Shown here: piece by piece, positions 1 through 8,082 of the stretch | Layout of the letters: every line of letters begins with the position of its first letter | Numbering within the stretch: position 1 is the stretch's first letter | From: Gammaproteobacteria bacterium | GTDB lineage: Bacteria > Pseudomonadota > Gammaproteobacteria > UBA6429 > Thiohalophilaceae | Length of the DNA: 64,000 nt | NCBI GenBank assembly: GCA_016125505.1 | Contig: WGLP01000006.1 | Coordinates: forward strand, 280,246-344,245 | Direction: 5' to 3' | Made by a program: the position numbers and the translations under genes | Notes under the pieces: model-generated | The model's database searches: none | What the model was told of the DNA's origin: nothing | Seen by the model: only the letters and a program-made list of their open reading frames with translations

Positions 1-9
1 TGCCTGATT

Positions 10-576
10 CTAACCCAAACGGCTAGCCAGTTCATGGTGCAATTTTGCCCACTCGAACGCCGGGCCGGGGTCAGTCTTGCGCTGGGGTGCAATATCGCTG
101 TGGCCGGTGATACGTTCCGGGGTAACGCCGGGATAGTTACGCATGAGACATTCGAGGAGATCCGCCAGCTGCTGGTACTGCGCCTCGGTGTACGGATCGG
201 TATCCGTGCCTTCGAGCTCGATGCCGATGGAGAAATCATTACAACGCTTGCGCTCCTGGAAACAGGAGTCACCGGCATGCCAGGCACGACGATGAAACGG
301 GACAAACTGGATAACCTCGCCGTCGCGGCGAACCAGCACATGCGCCGACACCTGCAGGCCCTCGATGCTGGCAAAAAATGGATGCTCGGCGGGATCGAGT
401 CGATTGGTAAACAACTGTTCGATATACGGGCCGCCAAATTCTCCCGGCGGCATACTGATACCGTGCACCACGATCAGATTGATCTCGGTACCCTCGGGTC
501 GTTCGTCAAAATTCGGGGACGGCACATAGAGCACGTCCATAAGCAACCCGGTGGCCTGGTCGATGGCAAAACTCAT
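10..576 (-). CDS. ampD: AmpD, 1,6-anhydro-N-acetylmuramyl-L-alanine amidase
   Basis: Cytoplasmic zinc amidase of peptidoglycan recycling that removes the stem peptide from anhydro-muropeptides. The 188-residue product has the amidase_2 signature: a zinc-ligand histidine in IVVHGIS (about residue 38), HAGDS in the middle, and GHSDIAPQRKTDPGPAF near residue 158, which carries the other zinc ligands. The open frame extends upstream, but the ATG at 576 is preferred because it matches the usual AmpD N-terminus and overlaps the stop of the thioredoxin-like gene by 4 nt (ATGA), implying translational coupling. It is the last gene of a minus-strand run starting at 3222. Confidence 0.95.
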   Translation of the reverse strand: MSFAIDQATGLLMDVLYVPSPNFDERPEGTEINLIVVHGISMPPGEFGGPYIEQLFTNRLDPAEHPFFASIEGLQVSAHVLVRRDGEVIQFVPFHRRAWHAGDSCFQERKRCNDFSIGIELEGTDTDPYTEAQYQQLADLLECLMRNYPGVTPERITGHSDIAPQRKTDPGPAFEWAKLHHELASRLG

Positions 577-923
577 GGCGCATCCTGTGCCGGCGCAGCG
601 AGGATCGTAGCGAGCGTTTGCTCGATGACATCGAGTTTTGCCTCGCATTGCAGCGGTGCGTGGTATTGGCCGTTCACAAACACAAACAGGGCCGGTAAAT
701 GAAATACCTCGTATTCCTGGACCAGACCCATGCTTTGCTGCGCATCGATTTCAAATACCTGTAACGCGGGCCGCTTCGCGCGCAATTGATCCAGCAAGGT
801 CTTCCAGTAGCGGCAACTGCTACAACCTTCGCCACTGAAGAAGACGATGCTCACACCGGTGCTGGCGTGCATGGCGCCGTAGAAATCCGCATCATTGAGC
901 GTTGCTAGTGTGGAGTTAGTCAT
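573..923 (-). CDS. Thioredoxin-like protein
   Basis: A small thioredoxin-fold protein of 116 residues. The redox-active pair sits in GEGCSSCRYW (Cys34 and Cys37), the cis-Pro segment is FHLPALFVFVNG, and no signal peptide is seen, so it probably acts in the cytoplasm. The CSSC motif differs from the CGPC of classical thioredoxin, so the partner is uncertain. It overlaps the start of ampD by 4 nt and the end of the CBS-domain gene by 8 nt, and is therefore co-transcribed with both. It could act as a reductase or a redox sensor for the operon; the sequence does not decide. Confidence 0.8.
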   Translation of the reverse strand: MTNSTLATLNDADFYGAMHASTGVSIVFFSGEGCSSCRYWKTLLDQLRAKRPALQVFEIDAQQSMGLVQEYEVFHLPALFVFVNGQYHAPLQCEAKLDVIEQTLATILAAPAQDAP

Positions 924-1326
924 CGCTGTCGGTCACCATGCCATGCAACACCATGTCAGTAAAACTGACGATACCGATCACCTTGCCCTGCTCGATCACC
1001 GGCGCCCGCGACAAACCGAATTTATCGAACAGGCGCGCGCAATAACGAATATCCATTTGCGGATCCACGGCGATCACCGGCTTGGACATCACCTCGTAGA
1101 CGTTCACCCGCTCCGGCGCACGATCCATGGCCAGAACGTATTTGGCGATGTCCGAGATCAGGACGATGCCGTATTCGTCATCGGGATGGCGTTTATCCAC
1201 GATCAAGCACTTGGTATCGACGTGGCTCATCTTGGACAAGGCATCCTTGACCGTCGTCATGCCGTCCACCATGTCGAACTGAGTCTTCATGACATCGCGT
1301 ACGCGAACGACTTTTCGCTCGTTCAT
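916..1326 (-). CDS. CBS-domain pair protein
   Basis: 136 residues consisting almost entirely of two CBS domains. The first is VRDVMKTQFDMVDGMTTVKDAL..LIVDKRHPDDEYGIVLISDI; the second is VYEVMSKPVIAVDPQMDIRYCARLFDKFGLSRAPVIEQGKVIGIVSFTDMV. Such stand-alone Bateman modules usually bind adenine nucleotides and regulate enzymes or transporters. The neighbouring P-II-like gene overlaps it by 4 nt and two DUF1538 membrane proteins lie just upstream, so it probably reports energy charge to that transporter; this is an inference from context. Confidence 0.85.
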   Translation of the reverse strand: MNERKVVRVRDVMKTQFDMVDGMTTVKDALSKMSHVDTKCLIVDKRHPDDEYGIVLISDIAKYVLAMDRAPERVNVYEVMSKPVIAVDPQMDIRYCARLFDKFGLSRAPVIEQGKVIGIVSFTDMVLHGMVTDSDD

Positions 1327-1673
1327 ATCTGGTCCTCCACCGCTTCGGTCAGGTTTCGAATCTGCTGGCGTACCCCGACAGCATCTTCCACATCGATCTG
1401 GAAGGCAATACCCGTCCCCGGCTTTTCATCGAACTCGCCAACCGTGGCAATCGTTTCCAGGATACTGCGGGACATGTGTTCTTCCACCAGAAACAATAGC
1501 ATGTCGCGTTGGGTTTCCAGGGTCAAACCAAAAAAAGTCTTGCTGCGCTTGAGCCCCTCGCCGCGGGCGTGATTGATCACCGTGGCACCGGTCGCCCCTG
1601 CCGAGCGCGCGGCGTCCATCACGGCATCGGTTTTGGTGTCTTCCACCAGGGCAATGATGAGTTTGAAGTGCAT
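1323..1673 (-). CDS. P-II-like signalling protein
   Basis: 116 residues with a ferredoxin-like P-II pattern: an N-terminal strand (HFKLIIALVEDTKTDAVMDAARSAGATGATVI), a T-loop-like region (NHARGEGLKRSKTFFGLTLETQ) and a C-terminal half typical of P-II (IATVGEFDEKPGTGIAFQIDVEDAVGV). It lacks the tyrosine loop of canonical GlnB/GlnK, so it belongs to a divergent P-II-like group associated with transporters. It starts 2 nt after the second DUF1538 gene ends and overlaps the CBS gene, so it is a strong candidate regulatory subunit of that membrane complex. Confidence 0.8.
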   Translation of the reverse strand: MHFKLIIALVEDTKTDAVMDAARSAGATGATVINHARGEGLKRSKTFFGLTLETQRDMLLFLVEEHMSRSILETIATVGEFDEKPGTGIAFQIDVEDAVGVRQQIRNLTEAVEDQI

Positions 1674-1675
1674 GG

Positions 1676-2488
1676 TTAACCTCCTGTCTCAGGATTGATA
1701 TTACGCGTTTGCGCACGCTGTGCACGCCAACGCGCAAGCTGGGCATAACCCATGACCGTCATCATGGGAAACAAACTGGCAAATGCGATTAAGCCGAAAC
1801 CATCGATTAAGGCGCTGCGGCCGGGGATGGTCGTCGCCAGGCCAATCCCCAGGGCCGTCACCAGGGGAACCGTCACCGTAGAGGTGGTCACACCACCGGA
1901 GTCATAGGCCAGCGCGATGATGGAACGGGGTGCGTAGTACGTCTGGATCATCACGAAGATATAGCCGGTAATGATGTAATACTGTAGCGGTGTCCCGGTC
2001 ACGATCCGGAAGGCACCCAGGGCGATGCCAATCGCCACCCCAATGGCCACGGCGATACGCAGGCCCCAGACACTGATGGCGCCACCGGAGACATCGCTGG
2101 CCTTGATGGCCACGGCAATCAGGGCCGGTTCCGCCACGGTAGTGGCAAACCCGATCGCCGCGGCAAACAGATACACCCAATAGTAGTCCTGCCAGTGAAT
2201 GGCATGTTTGAGGCTGGCAACACTGCCATAAATAAAATTCGGATCGGTCAATTGCTTGGCCATCACGTCACCCAGCGGAAACAGGGCCTTGTCCAGACCC
2301 ACCAAAAAACAGGCGAGGCCGATGACGACGTAGACCAGCCCCAACAGGACCTTTCTGAAATTGTGTATGCGCTGACGCAAAATAAAATACTGAAAGCCGA
2401 AGATCACCAGAACGATGGGCAGCACATCGCGCAGCGTCTCCAGCAGGGTAAAGAAAAACGTCATGTGTGTGCTGGCGGCGTCAGTCAT
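1676..2488 (-). CDS. DUF1538 membrane protein, UmpAB-type antiporter subunit
   Basis: 270-residue polytopic inner-membrane protein of the DUF1538 family. It shows repeated hydrophobic segments and the family pattern FATTVAEPALIAVA, followed near the C-terminus by [31 protein letters not shown]. The frame is open far upstream of ATG 2488, but that part overlaps the preceding gene in another frame. The TAATG junction with the upstream gene supports ATG 2488. It is a paralogue of that gene. A pair of DUF1538 proteins (UmpA and UmpB of Halomonas) was reported as a two-component Na+(Li+,K+)/H+ antiporter (recalled literature); the same role is inferred here. Confidence 0.8.
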   Translation of the reverse strand: MTDAASTHMTFFFTLLETLRDVLPIVLVIFGFQYFILRQRIHNFRKVLLGLVYVVIGLACFLVGLDKALFPLGDVMAKQLTDPNFIYGSVASLKHAIHWQDYYWVYLFAAAIGFATTVAEPALIAVAIKASDVSGGAISVWGLRIAVAIGVAIGIALGAFRIVTGTPLQYYIITGYIFVMIQTYYAPRSIIALAYDSGGVTTSTVTVPLVTALGIGLATTIPGRSALIDGFGLIAFASLFPMMTVMGYAQLARWRAQRAQTRNINPETGG

Positions 2489-3222
2489 TACACGATCATC
2501 CCGTAAGCCATGACAAAGATCATCGGTGTTAACGAGGCAAAGGCGATCAAACCAAAACCATCGACCATGGGATTGCGGCCCTTGATACTCGAGGCCAGGC
2601 CGACACCCAACGCCGTCACCAGCGGCACCGTAATCGTTGACGTGGTGACGCCGCCCGAATCGTAGGCGATGCCGATGATCGTCTCCGGCGCAAACGCCGT
2701 CATGATCACCACACCAAGGTAACCGCCGATAATCAAATAGTGGATCGGCCAGCCACGCAGGATGCGTAACACGCCGATTACGATGGCAATGCCGACGGAG
2801 ATCGCTACTGTAATCCGCAGGCCGTGAGCATAACTGTTGCGGCCGGCATCCGTGTTGGCAATCTCGCCGGCCTTCGCTGCCAGTGCCGCCGCCTTGTCCG
2901 CCACCGAGATCAAGGCGGGTTCGGCAATCGTGGTACCGAAGCCCAGGAAGAAGGCAAAGGTGAGCAACCACAACAGACTGCCGCGGCGCGCAAAGGCATG
3001 CGCCATGTCTTCACCGATGGGGAACAACGCGACTTCCAGGCCTTTGACAAACAGCGATAAGCCGATAATGACCAGCACCAGGCCTTCGATAATCTGGCCG
3101 AAGTGCGGAATGGGTTGACGCAGAATAACCAACTGGAAAAAGGCAATCACCACGATGATCGGCAACAGGTCCCGGAAACTGGCGGTCAGCGTTTTAATAA
3201 TTGTGAGTAACTGCGCCTTCAT
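2488..3222 (-). CDS. DUF1538 membrane protein, UmpAB-type antiporter subunit
   Basis: 244-residue polytopic membrane protein, first gene of the minus-strand operon. It shares with the next gene the segments [17 protein letters not shown] and [24 protein letters not shown], followed by [19 protein letters not shown], so the two arose by duplication and probably form a heteromer. Its stop and the next start share one base (TAATG). The first gene of the divergent plus-strand transport unit starts 95 bp away at 3317, and the shared promoter region lies between them. Cation/proton exchange is inferred from the UmpAB precedent and from the P-II and CBS neighbours. Confidence 0.8.
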   Translation of the reverse strand: MKAQLLTIIKTLTASFRDLLPIIVVIAFFQLVILRQPIPHFGQIIEGLVLVIIGLSLFVKGLEVALFPIGEDMAHAFARRGSLLWLLTFAFFLGFGTTIAEPALISVADKAAALAAKAGEIANTDAGRNSYAHGLRITVAISVGIAIVIGVLRILRGWPIHYLIIGGYLGVVIMTAFAPETIIGIAYDSGGVTTSTITVPLVTALGVGLASSIKGRNPMVDGFGLIAFASLTPMIFVMAYGMIV

Positions 3223-3316
3223 CTCGTCGGATTCTGAAAAAGCAGATTGGCCTGTATATTATCTGATACTATCGGCTGGCAGACTGTATTCCTAATATAT
3301 AACAAGGGAGTCGGCA

Positions 3317-4693
3317 ATGGACCTCTATACCCAAATATTAAATGAACTGAGTGGTTTTATCTGGGGGCCGGTAACCCTGGTCCTGCTGGTTGGCACCGGC
3401 ATCTACCTGACGGTGGGACTGCGTTTTTTATCCATCCGCAAACTGGGCTACGGCTTCAAACTACTGTGGCAAGGCCGCAAACCAACCGGCGAAGAAGGCG
3501 ACATCAGTCCGTTCAACGCGCTGATGACCGCACTGTCCGCGACCGTCGGTACCGGTAATATCGTGGGCGTCGCCGGCGCCATTGCAATTGGCGGTCCCGG
3601 CGCCGTGTTCTGGATGTGGATGACCGCCCTCGTCGGCATGGCCACCAAGTATTCCGAGGCCGTCCTGGCCGTGAAATACCGTGAAGTGGATGAGCGTGGC
3701 CGCCATCAGGGCGGACCGATGTACTACATCAAAAACGGCTTGGGCAATAACTGGAAATGGCTGGCCTTTTTGTTTGCCCTGTTCGGCACGCTTGCCGCCT
3801 TCGGTATCGGTAACTCGGTCCAATCCAATGCCGTGGCCAAGGCGCTGTCTGCGCAATTTGACTGGTCACCGCAATCGCACTGGTACATCGGCGCGGTATT
3901 GGCCATTCTGACCGCCGCCGTCGTCATCGGTGGTGTCAAGAGTATCGGCGCCTTCGCCGGCAAGATCGTCCCGTTCATGGCGATTGCCTACGTCACCGGT
4001 GCCCTGGTGATCCTGGTTTCACACCTCGATCAAATTCCGGCTGCGTTGTGGACCATCGCACACGACGCCTTCAACGGGACCGCCGCAGCCGGCGGCTTCG
4101 CCGGTTCGGCCTTCATGCTGGCGGTACAAAAAGGCGTGGCGCGCGGCGTCTTCTCCAACGAGGCCGGCCTCGGCAGCGCACCCATGGCGCATGCCGCCGC
4201 GCGCACCAACGACCCGGTACGGCAGGGCATGATCGGCATGCTCGGCACCTTTATCGACACTATCGTGATCTGTAGTATGACCGCGCTGGTGATCGTCATC
4301 AGTCAACAGTGGCTGCAGATCGATCCGCAAACCGGTAAACAGATTTCCAGTGCGGCGCTGACATCTACAGCATTCGAGAAATTCCTGCCGGGTGTCGGAC
4401 AGTATGTCGTCACCTTCGGTATGGCGCTTTTCGCTTATACCACGATCATCGGCTGGAGTTTTTACGGGGAACGCTGCGCCGAGTATTTATTTGGCGTGAA
4501 GGTAATCCCGTTCTATCGCATTATCTGGGTGATCGTGGTCTTCGTCGGCGCTACCGCAGAACTGCGACCGATCTGGTTATTGGCCGATGTCCTTAACGGC
4601 ATGATGGCGATCCCGAACCTGATTGCCCTGTTGCTACTCAGCCCGGTTGTATTCAGATACACGCAGGCATACTTCAAGGATTCGCCGAAGTAA
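3317..4693 (+). CDS. Sodium:alanine/glycine symporter (AGCS family)
   Basis: 458-residue inner-membrane symporter that imports alanine or glycine with Na+. Diagnostic AGCS segments are present: NALMTALSATVGTGNIVGVAGAI near residue 70, GGPMYYIKNGLG, and ARGVFSNEAGLGSAPMAHAAA near residue 280, with about ten hydrophobic helices. AGGGAG lies 8 nt before the ATG. The divergent DUF1538 operon may supply sodium homeostasis, so a functional link is possible but unproven. nadC follows after 5 bp on the same strand. The length is normal for the family. Confidence 0.9.
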   Translation: MDLYTQILNELSGFIWGPVTLVLLVGTGIYLTVGLRFLSIRKLGYGFKLLWQGRKPTGEEGDISPFNALMTALSATVGTGNIVGVAGAIAIGGPGAVFWMWMTALVGMATKYSEAVLAVKYREVDERGRHQGGPMYYIKNGLGNNWKWLAFLFALFGTLAAFGIGNSVQSNAVAKALSAQFDWSPQSHWYIGAVLAILTAAVVIGGVKSIGAFAGKIVPFMAIAYVTGALVILVSHLDQIPAALWTIAHDAFNGTAAAGGFAGSAFMLAVQKGVARGVFSNEAGLGSAPMAHAAARTNDPVRQGMIGMLGTFIDTIVICSMTALVIVISQQWLQIDPQTGKQISSAALTSTAFEKFLPGVGQYVVTFGMALFAYTTIIGWSFYGERCAEYLFGVKVIPFYRIIWVIVVFVGATAELRPIWLLADVLNGMMAIPNLIALLLLSPVVFRYTQAYFKDSPK

Positions 4694-4698
4694 CTACC

Positions 4699-5553
4699 AT
4701 GCCGCAGGTACCCCAACAACTCGTTCAGCAACAGGCACAACTGGCGCTGCAGGAAGATATCGGTAACGGCGACGTCACTGCGCGATTACTGGATCAGCAC
4801 CAACTCGCCGATGCGCGAGTCATCAGCCGCGAACAAGGCGTTATCTGCGGTACGGCCTGGTTCGACGAGGTGTTTCGGCAACTGGATCCGGGTATCCGTA
4901 TCGACTGGTCAGTGCAAGACAGTGATACCGTCGATGCCAATCAACTGCTTTGCCGTCTGCACGGTCCCACCCACGCCCTGCTCACCGGCGAGCGCGCGGC
5001 ACTGAATTTCTTACAGACCTTGTCCGGCACAGCGACGGTGACTCAGCGTTATGTGCAGGCCATGGGCTCATCCAGGACGCGCTTGCTCGACACGCGCAAA
5101 ACGATCCCCGGTTTACGCCTCGCGCAGAAATACGCCGTGACCTGTGGCGGTGGACACAATCATCGCAGCGGTCTGTATGACATGGTGCTGATCAAGGAGA
5201 ATCACGTTACCAGTTGTGGTTCCATCACGGCTGCCGTACATGCCGCCATGCAGCAGTTTCCGGATCTGCCCATCGAGGTGGAAGTGGAATCGCTGGAGGA
5301 ATTACACCAGGCTATCGATGCCGGCGCACATCGTATTCTGTTGGATAATTTCGCTGTCGCCGATCTGCATCAGGCCGTTGTCTTGACTGCGGGACGCGCC
5401 GAACTGGAAATCTCCGGTAACGTCACCCTGGACAATATTGCCGAACTGGCCGCGATCGGTGTGGATTATATTTCTACCGGCGCCATCACCAAACACGTCA
5501 CGGCATTGGATTTATCCATGCGCGTGACGGCGATTGAGAACGAACCAGCGTAA
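4699..5553 (+). CDS. nadC: Nicotinate-nucleotide pyrophosphorylase (carboxylating)
   Basis: 284-residue quinolinate phosphoribosyltransferase, the step of de novo NAD synthesis that converts quinolinate and PRPP to nicotinate mononucleotide. Recognisable family segments are EDIGNGDVTARLL, LLTGERAALNFLQTLSGTAT, the RKTIPGLRLAQKYAVTCGGGHNHR active-site region, IEVEVESLEEL, and ISGNVTLDNIAELAAIGVDYISTGAITK at the C-terminus. It lies directly behind the symporter gene. Its stop codon abuts that of the convergent 585-aa gene with no intergenic base, so no terminator separates them. Confidence 0.96.
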   Translation: MPQVPQQLVQQQAQLALQEDIGNGDVTARLLDQHQLADARVISREQGVICGTAWFDEVFRQLDPGIRIDWSVQDSDTVDANQLLCRLHGPTHALLTGERAALNFLQTLSGTATVTQRYVQAMGSSRTRLLDTRKTIPGLRLAQKYAVTCGGGHNHRSGLYDMVLIKENHVTSCGSITAAVHAAMQQFPDLPIEVEVESLEELHQAIDAGAHRILLDNFAVADLHQAVVLTAGRAELEISGNVTLDNIAELAAIGVDYISTGAITKHVTALDLSMRVTAIENEPA

Positions 5554-7311
5554 TTACAGTCCGGGCGAACTCAGCTCGAACACGATGAAATCCTGTTTGG
5601 TCAACAGGACATTGCCCAGGCGGGCGGGATAACGTTTGTAATCTTCACGGATCAGACGCAACGGTAAACCGTTGACGAAATCATAATTGTGCCGTGCTAC
5701 CAGGCACCACTTGTTGTCCAGGGTCTTAAAGATGATCACGCCCTTGCCTTGCGAACCTTTTTCCTCTTCATCGCTCTGGACGATAGCGTCTTCTGCATGA
5801 CTGGAGAGGCGCACAATGGCGACTTCCACCTGCTGGTCGCTGGGCCGGTTAATCCGGGAGACATAACCGAGCATGGGTCGTTTGACCTCCTGATTAGGCA
5901 CAAAGGCGACCAGGGAACCGATTTGAATCGGAACGGTAAAGGATGACTCGCGAGTCACTACCAGCAAACCGCCCGTGCTGAAATTGGCGATTTCCCAACG
6001 GGTTTGCCGCGCCACGGATTTTTCTTCCAAGACCCCGGATGAATAACCCGCAAGCATGTCCATAAAGGCGCGTGTCTCGGCAATGCGGCGCACGTCTTTG
6101 GAGGCGAGGTCCATCAGCAAACGATAGACATCCTTAAAACCAAAATACATACGGAGGTGTTCGTGCCCGAAGGCGGCATGGCGTTTTTGTTTGCGTTCAC
6201 GCGGACGCAAACCAAACAGCATGGCTTCCAGAAACGGGAAACGTTCGATCGGTTCCAGTTCCAGTAACGGGCGGGTGAGTTTGGTCGCATCGAAACGGCC
6301 AATGAATTTCATCTTGGCCAGTTCTTCGTAATCGCTGACCATACGATTGTACAGTGTGGTATAGGAAATACAGATACGCGGCTCCGGCATGTGTGCCTCG
6401 CGCTGGAACAAGGGCGGCCCCTTGTTTTCGATATGGGTGACGAGACACCCCGCGCTCATGTTGTCACCCTTTTCGGACGAGATCGTCATGGCGTTATCGA
6501 TGCTATCCAGATAGGCGTCCGGCGCATGGAACAGGCGCGTTGACCAGCTTGGTGCGTCAACCAGACCGAAGAGTTGAATCGAGAGATACAATCTGCTGGG
6601 CGTGCTCTCATGCAACGGTTTACCCGGCCGGCCTTGCCGGGTTGAAAAGCCGATGGTGCCTATCAATACGATCGGTGCATCGATGTCACCATGCACCAGC
6701 AAAGAGAAAAACGTCCGGTTCACATCCAGCCACGCGGTGGGCGACAATTTTTGATGGCGCAAACCCCGAAAACGTTGTTCGAGTCGAGACAGTTCCAGGA
6801 TCCGTCCGCCCGTCTCGATGACTTCCTCGCGGACGCGACGATACCCCGTTGTTTTGGATGTATAGAGTTCCTGGAACAGGTCTTTATAGGCGTTTGCGGC
6901 CTGGGCGCAGATTTCAATACAGGCCAGGATCGCTTCCCGGCGTTCACTGCTTTCAGGCAGGCTGATGACTTTGTCCTGGTATTGTTGATAGTGACGCGAC
7001 ATCACCGGATAGACGACACCCACGATCAGTTTGACGAGTTCTGCCCGCTTATCGGGTTTCATACTGAAGCGATTTAATTGGCCCAGGATGTTTGCCGCTT
7101 CCTGCAACTGACGAATACCAAAACGCTTAAGGTCTTCGAGTTTGGCGGTAATGGCCTGCTTGTTGGTCAATTCTCGCGGCGCCGATTTAAACGCCGATGG
7201 CAAGCCCGCAAATACCCCAACCTGCGAGCCACGGAGTTTGGCCCTAACGGCTTTGGCTGTTGTGTTCTGATCCGTCATGTCTTTTTGGCTGCCATCAATG
7301 ACATTACTCAA
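5554..7311 (-). CDS. Large protein with degenerate PilZ-like C-terminus
   Basis: 585-residue soluble protein that I do not recognise as a named family. Most of the chain looks helical. Around residues 430-500 there is a motif resembling PilZ c-di-GMP receptors: RQTRWEIANFSTGGLLVV (compare RxxxR and [D/N]xSxxG), followed by GSLVAFVPN and a strand-rich region. The arginine spacing is not canonical, so nucleotide binding is uncertain. It may start at ATG 7311 or at ATG 7278; neither has a strong ribosome-binding site. A role linked to the type IV pilus genes further right is possible only by proximity. Confidence 0.6.
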   Translation of the reverse strand: MSNVIDGSQKDMTDQNTTAKAVRAKLRGSQVGVFAGLPSAFKSAPRELTNKQAITAKLEDLKRFGIRQLQEAANILGQLNRFSMKPDKRAELVKLIVGVVYPVMSRHYQQYQDKVISLPESSERREAILACIEICAQAANAYKDLFQELYTSKTTGYRRVREEVIETGGRILELSRLEQRFRGLRHQKLSPTAWLDVNRTFFSLLVHGDIDAPIVLIGTIGFSTRQGRPGKPLHESTPSRLYLSIQLFGLVDAPSWSTRLFHAPDAYLDSIDNAMTISSEKGDNMSAGCLVTHIENKGPPLFQREAHMPEPRICISYTTLYNRMVSDYEELAKMKFIGRFDATKLTRPLLELEPIERFPFLEAMLFGLRPRERKQKRHAAFGHEHLRMYFGFKDVYRLLMDLASKDVRRIAETRAFMDMLAGYSSGVLEEKSVARQTRWEIANFSTGGLLVVTRESSFTVPIQIGSLVAFVPNQEVKRPMLGYVSRINRPSDQQVEVAIVRLSSHAEDAIVQSDEEEKGSQGKGVIIFKTLDNKWCLVARHNYDFVNGLPLRLIREDYKRYPARLGNVLLTKQDFIVFELSSPGL

Positions 7312-7452
7312 TATACCAGAATACTTTATCTCACAATTGCCCTTTTGGAAGAAGTCTTATGTCACAGAACGGTCAATAATGTGGGCCGCATGTAACATTC
7401 AGACACATCCAATGAAACTATAGACGTAGAATTAAAAAGGAGAAGAAAAAAG

Positions 7453-7528
7453 TGGTGCCGGAAAGAGGATTCGAACCTCCGACCCACGCATTACGAATGC
7501 GTTGCTCTACCAGCTGAGCTATTCCGGC
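7453..7528 (-). tRNA. tRNA-Thr (anticodon CGU)
   Basis: 76-nt cloverleaf on the minus strand including an encoded CCA. The acceptor GCCGGAA pairs with TTCCGGC, the D-arm is GCTCAGCTGGTAGAGC, the anticodon stem ACGCA/TGCGT encloses loop TTCGTAA (anticodon CGT, reads ACG), and the T-arm is GGAGGTTCGAATCC. It stands alone between the 585-aa gene and the Fur-like gene. Confidence 0.97.
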
Positions 7529-7598
7529 TCGGGGAATTTAGGGCTGCAAAGTATACTGAAATTAGGCTGGAAAAAGCCAAGAAATTTAGCTGCTTGTA

Positions 7599-8021
7599 TC
7601 AGTCCACGTCACGGATACGGATAATCACATCCACCCCTTCCGCGATCGTCCCTTCCGGCAGGCTTGGTAATGCCTGGATCTGGATGGCAGCGGGGTCGAT
7701 ATCGGTCAGATGCCCGGTATCTGCATGATAAAAATGGTGATGATTTGACGTGTTGGAGTCGTAAAACACCTTGGCCGGGTCCACAATCACCTCCCGCACC
7801 AGGCCCTTTTCGGCAAACAGGCCCAGGGTGTTGTACACAGTCGCCTTGGATACCCGGGGACTGGCGGTATTGACCACTGCCAGCACCTGGTCCGCAGACA
7901 TGTGCTGGTCGCGGGCAAACAGGATAGCGGCAATCTCGACCCGTTGCTGGGTTGGCGTTACCCCCGCGGCTTTCAGGCGTTCGACAATTTGCTCTCGATA
8001 CTGCTGGTTTTCTGGTCTCAT
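7599..8021 (-). CDS. Fur-family regulator, Irr-like
   Basis: 140-residue metal-dependent or haem-dependent repressor. The N-terminal winged helix is TPTQQRVEIAAILF..MSADQVLAVV..RVSKATVYNTLGLFAEKGLVREV. The C-terminal half has NHHHFYHADTGHLTDID: the histidine run resembles rhizobial Irr, and the structural zinc CxxC pairs of Fur/PerR are absent. ATG 8021 is chosen; the frame continues to TTG 8051, but that would overlap the inverted repeat thought to be its operator. thiO lies upstream on the same strand. Probable regulon: iron, haem or peroxide response (family inference). Confidence 0.85.
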   Translation of the reverse strand: MRPENQQYREQIVERLKAAGVTPTQQRVEIAAILFARDQHMSADQVLAVVNTASPRVSKATVYNTLGLFAEKGLVREVIVDPAKVFYDSNTSNHHHFYHADTGHLTDIDPAAIQIQALPSLPEGTIAEGVDVIIRIRDVD

Positions 8022-8042
8022 GGCCAAAGTATAGCTAACAAC

Positions 8043-8060
8043 TTTAGACAAAGTCTAGAA
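8043..8060. promoter_or_regulatory. Candidate Fur/Irr-type operator
   Basis: An inverted repeat, TAGAC-AAA-GTCTA (8045-8057) with A/T-rich extensions, lies about 25-40 bp upstream of the Fur-like start, between it and thiO. The position suits autoregulation. The arms are short and the sequence is not a standard Fur box. Confidence 0.45.
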
Positions 8061-8082
8061 ATACACGAGAGGGAGACTCGGG

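Noticed and set aside
1676..2971. 431-residue open frame covering both DUF1538 genes
   Set aside because: Its first 161 codons lie in another frame of the upstream DUF1538 gene, and the family start with a TAATG junction is at 2488.
7599..8051. TTG start at 8051 for the Fur-like gene
   Set aside because: It would place the operator-like inverted repeat in coding sequence and adds 10 residues not seen in the family.
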